A stretch of DNA of 64,000 nucleotides from Acidovorax sp. Leaf191. GTDB lineage: Bacteria; Pseudomonadota; Gammaproteobacteria; Burkholderiales; Burkholderiaceae_C. The DNA lies in contig NZ_LMPT01000003.1 of the NCBI RefSeq assembly GCF_001424425.1, positions 57,260 to 121,259 on the forward strand. The letters run 5' to 3'. The first letter of the stretch is position 1, and each line of letters starts with the position of its first letter. A model generated the notes under the pieces. The model did not search any database and had not been told where the DNA came from. It saw nothing but the letters and a program-made list of their open reading frames with translations. The position numbers and the translations under genes are program-made. Positions 38,439-46,388 of this stretch are shown piece after piece.

Positions 38439-40592
38439 TTACATCGACTGCAAATGCTGGCGCGCATGCCAGCCAGACAGGTAGCGCATCACGGCTTCGT
38501 GCATGGCGTCCATGTCCATGCCCTTCGCCTTCGACATGCCCACCAGCAGCTTGTTCTTGGCCGGCCGGTAAGTGATGCGGCGCAGGTTGGAATGCGGCGC
38601 CTGCAGCCGCGGGGCCGCGGGGTCCAGGTCGAAGGTCATCACCATGTTGGAGCCGTTGACCACCGTGCACGAGTAGTCGCTGACCGAAGACCAGGGCACG
38701 ATCTGCGGCCAGCCGGGCACGACCATGCCTTCGGCGGTGAGCTGCATCACCATGACGACAGAACGCCGCCAGAACCACCAGGTGATGCCGATCAGCATGA
38801 CCGTCAGACCCGCCGTCATCAGGATCAGCGTCTGAAACCCGGCAAACGATTTACCCGGTGAGAAGCTGTGCACGACCAGTGCGGCGCAGGCAGCAAAAGC
38901 GATGGCGGTAAAGCCGGCAAAAAGCCAGACGTTTGACTTGCGCTCGAACAAGTCGACAGAGCCTTGGGCCTGCTCCACCGTATCGGCCAGATTCTTGCGC
39001 ACCTGCTCGTTCTGCTCACGCGCCAGGCCCTTGAAGTCGGCCAGCAACCGCGCCTGCAGGCCCTGGCTGTCGGCAAACAGCGAGCGCACCCACACCATGG
39101 CCTGGTCGTCAGGCAGCACCAGCACGCCTTGCACCATGGCATCGGTCACCGGGGCGTTCACGGCCTTGGCGCGCTCCAGCGTGGGCGGATGGGTGTCGCT
39201 GGGGTGCATCGTCGCCACTTCGGTCGCAAAGTCGGGGGCCTTCAAGCCCGCTTCCCGCACGGCATCGTGCAGCATCTGCACCAGATCGCTGCCCGCTTCT
39301 TGCGGGCGGCGGCCGATCTCGTTGAGCACGGTGTTCACGACGTCGTGCAGCGCGGTGACGCGCACCAGCGATCGTGCGACTGCCTCGCCGCTGACCAGCC
39401 GGGCGGCCACCTGGTCGGCCGCGAATTCGCGCACACGGCTCCAATGCTTGACCGCCAGGTCGAAGCGCTCCAGCAGGTATTCGATGAAGGTGGTGGCAGG
39501 CAGATCCGCCCACGAGCCGCTGTTGTTGCGGCCGTAGATGGCGTGCAGGCTGGCCACCAGCCGCTGGTAGATGGGCGAGAACTGCAGGCTGTACGCCGTG
39601 TCGGCGCCTGCGAAGTGCCCCAGTTCGTGCGCGAGGATGGCGCTGATCTCGTCACGCTGCAGCAGCGTGAGATAGGTCAGCGGCAGGTACATGGTCTCGC
39701 CTGTCAGCTGCTGGCCGCTGGGCACCAGTTGCATGGCGTGGCCGGTGACGTAGAAGCCATCGGTCAAGCCCACTACCAGATGGGCGGGCGCTGCAGCCCC
39801 GGCGGCCTGGGCCAGCGTGTCCACATAGGCCCACAAGGCGGGCGCTTCTTGCCGCGACACCGACACGCCCATGACTTCGTTGGGTTCGTCATGCAGCACC
39901 TGCAGCGATGTGTACAGCGCACGCAACAGCGTCGCGCCCCACCACAGCACCAGGCCTGCGACCAGCAGGATGACCATCTGGAACTTGGCCTCGCCCGATC
40001 CCGCGCGCTCCAGGATCACCACCTGGTACGCCACCCCCAGGCGCGCCACCAGCAGGCCGGCCACCGTGATCATCAGCAGCCCCATGTGCATGGTGAGGTA
40101 GGTGGGCAGCAGGTTGCGCCAGCGGACAAAAAGCCGCATCAGCGCATCGCGCGACTGCAGTGCCTGGCGGCCCGCTGCGCTGACCCCGTACAGCCCCGCC
40201 AGCGCCACCAGGGCGGTCAGCACGCCGGCCACCATGGCCGCGATACTGGCCGGGCGCACCACCGCTGCCACCTGGGCGCGGGTTGCCGAGTCGCCCCGAA
40301 TGCTCTTGGCGATCTGCTGCAGCCTGAGCGATGCAGAAAACCCGCTGTGCTGTTGTCCGTCGATGGTGATCACCGTGCGAGGGTTCTCGCGCACGGCCTC
40401 CAGCGCATCCGTCACCTCGGCCAGCATTTGCTGCTGCTCTGCAGACAGCCCCGTCTGGGCGTACTGACGGTATTCCCAATAGCCGATGCCCGAGAGCAGC
40501 AAGGGAATGCACACCGCCCACAGCACCAGCCTCGCACTGGTGGGCAGGGCCTGCAAGGCACTGGATATTTTTTGACCGAACGAAGACGCCAT
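38439..40592 (-). CDS. M48-family membrane zinc metalloprotease
   Basis: A 717-aa inner-membrane peptidase of the M48 (HtpX/Ste24-related) group. The start at 40592 is chosen because MASSFGQKIS is followed at once by TM1 (LVLWAVCIPLLLSGIGYWEY); the upstream frame is not protein-like. Four TM helices precede the catalytic domain. The zinc site is HELGH at residues 322-326 (ILAHELGHFAG), with REFAADQ as the likely third-ligand helix. Two more TM helices follow, then a soluble C-terminal domain. It sits, on the opposite strand, inside the siderophore island; whether it degrades envelope proteins of that system is unknown. Confidence 0.88.
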   Translation of the reverse strand: MASSFGQKISSALQALPTSARLVLWAVCIPLLLSGIGYWEYRQYAQTGLSAEQQQMLAEVTDALEAVRENPRTVITIDGQQHSGFSASLRLQQIAKSIRGDSATRAQVAAVVRPASIAAMVAGVLTALVALAGLYGVSAAGRQALQSRDALMRLFVRWRNLLPTYLTMHMGLLMITVAGLLVARLGVAYQVVILERAGSGEAKFQMVILLVAGLVLWWGATLLRALYTSLQVLHDEPNEVMGVSVSRQEAPALWAYVDTLAQAAGAAAPAHLVVGLTDGFYVTGHAMQLVPSGQQLTGETMYLPLTYLTLLQRDEISAILAHELGHFAGADTAYSLQFSPIYQRLVASLHAIYGRNNSGSWADLPATTFIEYLLERFDLAVKHWSRVREFAADQVAARLVSGEAVARSLVRVTALHDVVNTVLNEIGRRPQEAGSDLVQMLHDAVREAGLKAPDFATEVATMHPSDTHPPTLERAKAVNAPVTDAMVQGVLVLPDDQAMVWVRSLFADSQGLQARLLADFKGLAREQNEQVRKNLADTVEQAQGSVDLFERKSNVWLFAGFTAIAFAACAALVVHSFSPGKSFAGFQTLILMTAGLTVMLIGITWWFWRRSVVMVMQLTAEGMVVPGWPQIVPWSSVSDYSCTVVNGSNMVMTFDLDPAAPRLQAPHSNLRRITYRPAKNKLLVGMSKAKGMDMDAMHEAVMRYLSGWHARQHLQSM

Positions 40593-41176
40593 GATGGTTG
40601 GAATGGTTGATTTTTTGATGGATCCGCGTGCGGGCCCCACGCAGGGTGCTGCCGCAGCAGCCACGGGCCACTGCCTCCGCGTCAGTGACCGCGCCCGAGT
40701 GAAGCCCACCCAAGGCCCTGCAGCCTCCGACGTGAACCGGGGTGCTGCGCAACGGGCTGACAGGGCGTTGTTTCAGGCGGTGCGATTCTGCCGCCGCCAC
40801 ACCGCACAACGCGATGGCAGCGCTACCAAGAAGCAACCGTTTGTGTTTTTGGCTCCGCCGGTGCCGCGCCGCGGTGCTGTGAACCACGACCGCCACAGCA
40901 TGTGCTGTTGCAAAAACGCACGCGCACAAGAAAAAGAACCATTCTCATTTAGAATGTAACCATTCCTACCGCAAGCCAGTCGCGGGGAGCATCCCTCCTT
41001 CGGACCAGCCAGCACTCGCTGTCGCCTCCTTTTCACTGTTGAAGAGGACGACCGTCTGGACCCAAGCCCATCTGGCTCGCTGTAGCGGCCGCCGTGGCCG
41101 CTGACCACAGCGGCCTGTCGGCAGGCATGCCCGCGAGAGGGCCGAGGCCAGGATCACCTGCTGACCACCACCCGCC
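40593..41176. other. Long intergenic region before the second PepSY module
   Basis: 584 bp between the M48 gene and the PepSY gene. The frames here (one of 122 codons on the plus strand) lack ribosome sites and protein-like composition. The notable element is the Fur-box-like site at 40933-40949 in an AT-rich patch; the rest shows nothing I can assign. Confidence 0.5.
40933..40949 (-). promoter_or_regulatory. Fur-box-like site upstream of the second PepSY module
   Basis: On the minus strand AATGAGAATGGTTCTTT, with a good left half (TGAGAAT) and a poorer right half, near an extra inverted pair CATTCT/AGAATG (40940-40956). It lies about 230 bp before the PepSY gene. Confidence 0.45.
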
Positions 41177-42394
41177 ATGCTTTCGCCCACCGCCCTGCGC
41201 CGCTGGTCATGGACCCACAAGTGGTCCAGCCTGGTCTGCACCGTCTTCATGCTGCTGCTGTGCCTGACCGGCCTGCCGCTCATCTTTCACCACGAGATCG
41301 GCCACCTGCTGGGCACCGAGGTCGAAGCGCCCCCCATGCCCGCCCACACGCCGCGCGCCAGCCTGGACACGGTGCTGGCCGCCGCGCAGGCGCTGCACCC
41401 CGACCGCGTGGTGCAGTTCGCTTCGCAGCCCGAGGACGACGACGCCCTGTGGTTCGTGACCCTCACGCCCACGCCCGCGCCGACCGAGGATTTCAAGTCC
41501 ATCGCGGTGGACGCGCGCACTGCGGCCGTGTTGTCGCAGCGGCCGGTGGACCAGGGTTTCATGTACATCATGTTCCGCCTGCATGTGGACCTGTTCGCGG
41601 GCCTGGCGGGCAAGCTGTTCCTGGGGTTCATGGGCTTGCTGCTGCTGGTGGCCATCGTCACCGGCGTGGTGCTGTACGCGCCGTTCATGCGCAAGCTCGC
41701 GTTCGGCGAGGTGCGCCGGGACCGGTCCACCCGCGTGAAGTGGCTCGACCTGCACAACCTGCTGGGCATCGTCACGCTGGTGTGGGCCTTCGTGGTGGGC
41801 GGCACGGGCATGATCAACACCTGGGCCGACCTGATGATCAAGTACTGGCAGTACGACCAGCTGTCGACCCTGCTCAAGCCGTACGAAGGCCAGCCCACCG
41901 TGCCCGTGGCCGAGCGCGGGCCGCTGCAACAGGCGCTGCAGGCCGCGCAGGCGCATGCGCCGGGCATGAAGCTGTCGTTCATCGCCTTCCCGGGCACGGC
42001 GTTTTCCAGCCCGCACCACAACACGTTCTTCCTGAAGGGCAACGAGCCGCTGACCTCGCGCCTGCTGCAGCCCGTGATGGTGGACGCGCGCACCGCAGAG
42101 GTCACCGCCGCACCAAAGCTGCCGTGGTACCTGACGGCGCTGCTGGTGTCGCAGCCGCTGCACTTTGGCGACTACGGCGGCATGCCGATGAAGATCATCT
42201 GGGCGCTGCTCGACATCGCGACCATCGTCGTGCTGGGCAGCGGGCTGTACCTGTGGCTGCGCAAGGGCGTGCAGGCGGGCAGCACCACTGCGGCGGCCAC
42301 CGCGCCCGCGCCTACCGGCCTGCCCACTGCCTCTACCGCCATCCCAGCCGCACGCACCGGCACGCCGCTGCCCCGCACGGAGGGCCGCGCATGA
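41177..42394 (+). CDS. PepSY-domain membrane protein 2
   Basis: A 405-aa inner-membrane PepSY_TM protein, shorter than the one at 31550. Helices with histidines are RRWSWTHKWSSLVCTVFMLL, then FRLHVDLFAGLAGKLFLGFM, WLDLHNLLGIVTLVWAFVVG, and a last helix after SQPLHFGDYGG. The periplasmic PepSY-like part covers about residues 45-115. A small Ala/Thr/Pro tail ends the protein. It overlaps the next small gene as ATGA. By family it could reduce siderophore-bound iron or help its release; the context of receptors on both sides supports that. Confidence 0.87.
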   Translation: MLSPTALRRWSWTHKWSSLVCTVFMLLLCLTGLPLIFHHEIGHLLGTEVEAPPMPAHTPRASLDTVLAAAQALHPDRVVQFASQPEDDDALWFVTLTPTPAPTEDFKSIAVDARTAAVLSQRPVDQGFMYIMFRLHVDLFAGLAGKLFLGFMGLLLLVAIVTGVVLYAPFMRKLAFGEVRRDRSTRVKWLDLHNLLGIVTLVWAFVVGGTGMINTWADLMIKYWQYDQLSTLLKPYEGQPTVPVAERGPLQQALQAAQAHAPGMKLSFIAFPGTAFSSPHHNTFFLKGNEPLTSRLLQPVMVDARTAEVTAAPKLPWYLTALLVSQPLHFGDYGGMPMKIIWALLDIATIVVLGSGLYLWLRKGVQAGSTTAAATAPAPTGLPTASTAIPAARTGTPLPRTEGRA

Positions 42395-42687
42395 AGCCGA
42401 ACCCGTTCTGGTCGCTCTGGGGCTGGCCCATCGTGATGGGCGTGCTGACCACCACGGGCCTGATCACCGCCCTGGTGTCCGACACCTGGGGCGACTGGTG
42501 GTCGTGGGTGGGCCTGGGCGTTCCGGTGGCGGTGATGGGCTGGTTCTCATGGCCTTTTTCACAGCAGGCACACCATGCACGCCGCGCCCTCCGTGACACC
42601 CCGGCACCGCAGGCCACCCCGGGCCGCGCCGGCGACCCCGTCGACACCGACATCCACAGCAGCGGCACCGATTCGGCGCCGCGCTGA
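42391..42687 (+). CDS. Small membrane protein coupled to PepSY protein 2
   Basis: A 98-aa protein starting at ATGA overlap with the PepSY stop. Two TM helices (PIVMGVLTTTGLITALVSDT and WSWVGLGVPVAVMGWFSWPF) are followed by a hydrophilic tail rich in Pro, Ala, Arg and Asp. I recognise no named domain. It plays the part that DUF3649/DUF3325 play in the first module, and strict coupling suggests a subunit of the PepSY protein. Confidence 0.8.
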   Translation: MKPNPFWSLWGWPIVMGVLTTTGLITALVSDTWGDWWSWVGLGVPVAVMGWFSWPFSQQAHHARRALRDTPAPQATPGRAGDPVDTDIHSSGTDSAPR

Positions 42688-42721
42688 CACCTCCTTCAAC
42701 TTCATTTTTCACACCACGACC

Positions 42722-44962
42722 ATGCGCCCAGCCACATCGTTCCAGCCAGCCCCGCTGCGCCCCGTTTTTGCCGCCACGCCGGTGGCCATTGCCGCCGCCG
42801 TGATGTTCGCGCTGGCAGCGCCTGCCGTACTGGCCCAGCAGGCTGCGCCAGCCGCCCCCGCGGACGGCAAGGCGCTGTCCACCGTCACGGTGAACGCCAG
42901 TGCCGACGCATCGGCGCAAGGCCTGTCGCCGGCCTACGCTGGCGGCCAGGTGGCCCGCGGCGGCCGTGCCGGCGTGCTGGGCACCAAGGACGCGATGGAC
43001 ACGCCGTTTTCCATCACCAGCTACACCAACGAGTTCATCCAGGACCGCCATGCCCGCAGCGTGGGCGACGTGCTGCAGAACGATCCCACGGTGCGCGTGG
43101 CGCGCGGCTTCGGCAATTTTCAAGAGGCGTACTTCATCCGCGGCTTCATCCTGGACTCGGACGACACGGCCTACAACGGCCTGTACAGCCTGCTGCCGCG
43201 CCAGTACATCGCCACCGAGCTGTTCGAGCGCGTGGAAGTGCTGCGCGGCGCATCGGCCTTCTTGAGCGGTGCCAGCCCCAATGGCGGCGGCATCGGCGGA
43301 TCGATCAACCTGCTGCCCAAGCGCGCGCCCAACGAGCCCTTGAACCGCGTCACATTCGGCGTCTCCAGCGGCGGGCAGACGCAGCTGGCGGCCGACATCG
43401 CGCGCCGATTCGGTCCCGACGGCAACACGGGCATCCGCGTGAATGCGGCCACCCACAACGGCGGCACGGCCGTGGACCATGAAGACGTCAAGCTCGGCCT
43501 GGCAGCCGTGGGGCTGGACTGGCGCAGCCGCGACGTGCGCCTGTCGGGCGACATCGGCTGGCAGGACCACAAGCTCAAGAGCACCCGCACCAACGTGACG
43601 CTGGGCGCCACCGCCATGCAGATGCCCACGGCACCCGACGGCGGCACCAACTTCGCCCAGCCCTGGACGTATTCGAACGAGCGCGACACCTTCGGCACGC
43701 TGCGCGGCGAGTGGGACATCACGCAGGACATCACTGGCTGGGCCGCAGCCGGCGCACGCCGCAGCTCCGAGGCCAACTCCCTGGCCAACCTGACGGTGAG
43801 CGACAGCAGCACGGGCGCGGGCTCTACCTACCGCTTCGACAACACCCGCAAGGACAGCGTCAACACCGGCGAGCTGGGCCTGCGCGGCAAGCTGCAGACC
43901 GGCAGCGTGGGCCACGAGTGGGTGGTGGTGGCTTCGCACTTCAGCGCGGACAAGAAGAACGCGTACGCGATGGACTTTGCCAACACGCAGTCCACCAACC
44001 TCTACAACCCCGTGTACAGCCCGCTGCCAGGCTTCAGCGCAGGTGCCTTCCGCGGCGGCGACCTGGCCGACCCGCGCCTGACCGGCAGCACGCGCCTGAC
44101 CAGCTTTGCCATCGGCGACACCCTCTCGCTGCTGGACAAGCGCCTGCTGCTCACCGGCGGCCTGCGCCACCAGACCATCGAGATCGCCAACTACGCCTAC
44201 GGCACAGCCGCCGAGACCGACCGCTACGACCAGAACCGCACCAGCCCGCTGCTGGCGGCCGTCTACAAGCTCGACAAGAGCCTGTCGCTGTACGGCAACT
44301 ACGTGGAAGGCCTGAGCCAGGGCGCGACCGCGCCCTCCACCGCCGCCAACCGCGGCGAGATGCTGTCGCCCTACGTCGCCAAGCAAAAGGAAGTGGGCGT
44401 GAAGTTCGACGGCGGCCGCTTTGGCGGCAGCGTGGCGCTGTTCTCCACCACCAAGCCGCGTGCCTACGTGGGCAGCGACAACATCTTCCGCAGCAACGGC
44501 AAGGACCGCCACCAGGGCATCGAGCTGGCCGTGCAGGGCGAGGCGACCAAGGGCCTGCGCCTGCTGGGCGGCCTGACCTGGCTCGAAGCCAAGCAACTGA
44601 ACACGGGCACCGCCAGCACCGACGGCCGCCGCGTGATCGGCGTGCCCAAGCTGCAGGCCAACATCGGCGCCGAGTGGGATGTGCCGGGCGTGAACGGCCT
44701 GGCGCTGGACGGCCGCCTGGTGCACACCGGCTCGGTGTATGCCAACGCCACCAACACCATCAGCGTGCCCGGCTGGAACCGCCTGGACGTGGGCGTGCGC
44801 TACCTGACCGAGGTGCAAGGCCGCCTCGTGACGCTGCGCGCCCGCGTGGACAACCTCACCAACCGCAACTACTGGGCATCGTCGGGCGGCTACCCCGGCG
44901 CGGGCTACCTGGTTGTGGGTGCGCCGCGCACGCTGTCGGTCAGCGTGGGCGTGGACTTCTGA
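42722..44962 (+). CDS. TonB-dependent siderophore receptor 3
   Basis: A 746-aa outer-membrane receptor, 34 nt after the small membrane protein and so in the same unit as PepSY protein 2. A signal peptide (AIAAAVMFALAAPAVLAQQ) leads to LSTVTVNASADAS, the TonB-box region. The plug has TPFSITSYTNEFIQDRHARS, FIRGFILDSDDTAYNGLY and VEVLRGASAFLSGASPNGGG. The barrel ends LSVSVGVDF. The longer frame to 42575 is not signal-like. The siderophore class is not clear from the plug. Confidence 0.92.
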   Translation: MRPATSFQPAPLRPVFAATPVAIAAAVMFALAAPAVLAQQAAPAAPADGKALSTVTVNASADASAQGLSPAYAGGQVARGGRAGVLGTKDAMDTPFSITSYTNEFIQDRHARSVGDVLQNDPTVRVARGFGNFQEAYFIRGFILDSDDTAYNGLYSLLPRQYIATELFERVEVLRGASAFLSGASPNGGGIGGSINLLPKRAPNEPLNRVTFGVSSGGQTQLAADIARRFGPDGNTGIRVNAATHNGGTAVDHEDVKLGLAAVGLDWRSRDVRLSGDIGWQDHKLKSTRTNVTLGATAMQMPTAPDGGTNFAQPWTYSNERDTFGTLRGEWDITQDITGWAAAGARRSSEANSLANLTVSDSSTGAGSTYRFDNTRKDSVNTGELGLRGKLQTGSVGHEWVVVASHFSADKKNAYAMDFANTQSTNLYNPVYSPLPGFSAGAFRGGDLADPRLTGSTRLTSFAIGDTLSLLDKRLLLTGGLRHQTIEIANYAYGTAAETDRYDQNRTSPLLAAVYKLDKSLSLYGNYVEGLSQGATAPSTAANRGEMLSPYVAKQKEVGVKFDGGRFGGSVALFSTTKPRAYVGSDNIFRSNGKDRHQGIELAVQGEATKGLRLLGGLTWLEAKQLNTGTASTDGRRVIGVPKLQANIGAEWDVPGVNGLALDGRLVHTGSVYANATNTISVPGWNRLDVGVRYLTEVQGRLVTLRARVDNLTNRNYWASSGGYPGAGYLVVGAPRTLSVSVGVDF

Positions 44963-45178
44963 CGCCACCGGCTCTCCCCACTCTGCACCACAGCCCCTTG
45001 CCCCAGCGGCGCGTTCATCCGGACGCTGCACCCTGCACATCGCCGCACAGCCACCCAGCGCCTGACCACCGGGCGTAGGCAGCCACTCCCTTTCGCACCG
45101 CGTTTCGCCCCCTCGTCCAGGGGCGCGCAGCGCTGCGCGCTCGCCGATTTTTGTTGAAACCACCGAAAGGAAACTGCC

Positions 45179-45913
45179 ATGTCCTCGTCCCTGCGCCACA
45201 AGGCCCCCGTGCTTGCCGCCCTGCTCGCCTGTGCATCCCTCACCGCCGTCACCGCCGCCCACGCCCACCAGGTGTGGCTGGAAAACGCGGGCGGCCAGGC
45301 CCGCCTGCACTTTGGCGAGTTCAACGAGAACCTGCGCGAGACCTCGCCAGGCTCGCTAGACAAATTCAAGGGCGTGCCCGCACTCGAGCAGCGCACCGGC
45401 ACCGCCGCGCAGCGCGTGGACGGCCAGCTGGGCAAGGACGGCTTCAACTACACCGTGGCCGGCACGCCCGACACACTGTTCGCCGCCGCCACCTACCCGC
45501 TGATCGACCGCAGCAAGCGCAACCTGCCCGCGATGTACTGGCAGCCCTCGGCCCGCTGGGTGGCGGGCCTGACGCAAGCCGTGGCGCCCACCGCGCCGCT
45601 GGACCTGGTGCCCACCGGCAAGCCTGGCGAGTTCAAGGTGGTCTACAAGGGCGCGCCACTGCCCAAGGCCAAGGTGCAGCTGGCAGCCCCCTCGGGCTGG
45701 ACGCGCGAGGCCGAGGCGGCTGAAGACGGCACCGTGACCTTCGTCACCCCCTGGAAGGGCCAGTACGTGGCCGAGGTCAAGCACAGCGACAAGACCCCCG
45801 GCGAAGCCCAGGGCGAGAAATACGGCGAAGCCAGCTACGTGACCACGCTGACCTTCGTGCTGGCCGACGGCATGGTGTCGCCCGCCCTGCCCGCCCCACC
45901 CAAGGCCCACTGA
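45179..45913 (+). CDS. DUF4198 periplasmic protein
   Basis: A 244-aa exported protein with signal peptide (VLAALLACASLTAVTAAHA), whose mature start AHQVWLENAGG is the typical N-terminal histidine motif of the DUF4198/NikM-like family. Two beta-sandwich-like parts follow (YTVAGTPDTLFAAATYPLID, and GEFKVVYKGAPLPKAKVQL..). AAAGGA precedes the ATG. Family members bind metal through the mature N-terminal His. Lying between receptors 3 and 4, it may carry or sense released iron, which is inference. Confidence 0.88.
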   Translation: MSSSLRHKAPVLAALLACASLTAVTAAHAHQVWLENAGGQARLHFGEFNENLRETSPGSLDKFKGVPALEQRTGTAAQRVDGQLGKDGFNYTVAGTPDTLFAAATYPLIDRSKRNLPAMYWQPSARWVAGLTQAVAPTAPLDLVPTGKPGEFKVVYKGAPLPKAKVQLAAPSGWTREAEAAEDGTVTFVTPWKGQYVAEVKHSDKTPGEAQGEKYGEASYVTTLTFVLADGMVSPALPAPPKAH

Positions 45914-46026
45914 GAGCGGCTCACAAAACGCTTCTGGCGTTGTTGCCACGTCTTGTCGTACTGCGCGTACTGCTTGCGACGTGGCGCCTGGCCAGAACCG
46001 TTTCGCTGAGTTTTGTGATCCGCTCT
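45913..46026. repeat. Long imperfect inverted repeat
   Basis: A 114-bp hairpin beginning at the DUF4198 stop. Outer arms AGAGCGG-TCACAAAAC / GTTTTGTGA-CCGCTCT, a middle TTCTGGC / GCCAGAA and an inner GCCACGTC / GACGTGGC, around a centre with GTACTGCGCGTAC. It is too long and T-poor for a plain terminator and looks like a mobile extragenic palindrome, though it may stop or stabilise the transcript. Confidence 0.8.
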
Positions 46027-46210
46027 GAGCCTTAGCGACCGCCGCGGCGCCGCCCGCAAGGCGCCACCGCGACTGGACCCACGCCATGCGCAGTCCCTGC
46101 AGCGCGGGCCGACGCACCACCGGCAACAGCCAGTCGCTCACGCCAGCGGTGTCGTGCAGGGTGCGGCTTCTGCATCCAGCGTCTGGTGGGGTGCTTGCCG
46201 CAAATCCACC

Positions 46211-46278
46211 GTTCGCCCTGAGTCTGTCGAAGGGCCCTTCGCAGAAAGCGCCTTGGCTTCGACAGGCTCGGCCCGAAC
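46211..46278. repeat. REP-like inverted repeat, second copy
   Basis: Left arm 46211-46232 (gttcgccctgagtctgtcga..) and right arm 46257-46278 (cttcgacaggctcggcccga..) match the repeat at 21-88 at the window start, with a shorter spacer. Confidence 0.65.
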
Positions 46279-46340
46279 GGACCAGAGCGTGGATGAGGCA
46301 TGCAGCCAACCCAATCCAATCCGACCCAATCCAATTGCCG

Positions 46341-46373
46341 CCTACCGCTTGATGGACAAGCGCCAGCAGCTAT
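46341..46373. repeat. Dispersed intergenic palindrome, copy 5
   Basis: CCTACCGCTTGATGGACAAG then CGCCAGCAGCTAT, followed by TAAAACCATAGC as in copy 4. The element and its tail end 2 nt from the ATG of receptor 4. Confidence 0.7.
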
Positions 46374-46388
46374 TAAAACCATAGCATC

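Larger units (their letters stand above)
45914..46388. other. Repeat-rich intergenic region
   Basis: 475 bp with no gene: the 114-bp inverted repeat, the REP-like inverted repeat at 46211-46278 and dispersed palindrome copy 5 follow one another. A frame on the minus strand crossing it reads through all three repeats and is rejected. Confidence 0.7.

Noticed and set aside
40591..40959. 122-codon plus-strand ORF before PepSY module 2
   Set aside because: No ribosome site, no protein-like pattern, overlaps the M48 start and the Fur-like site.
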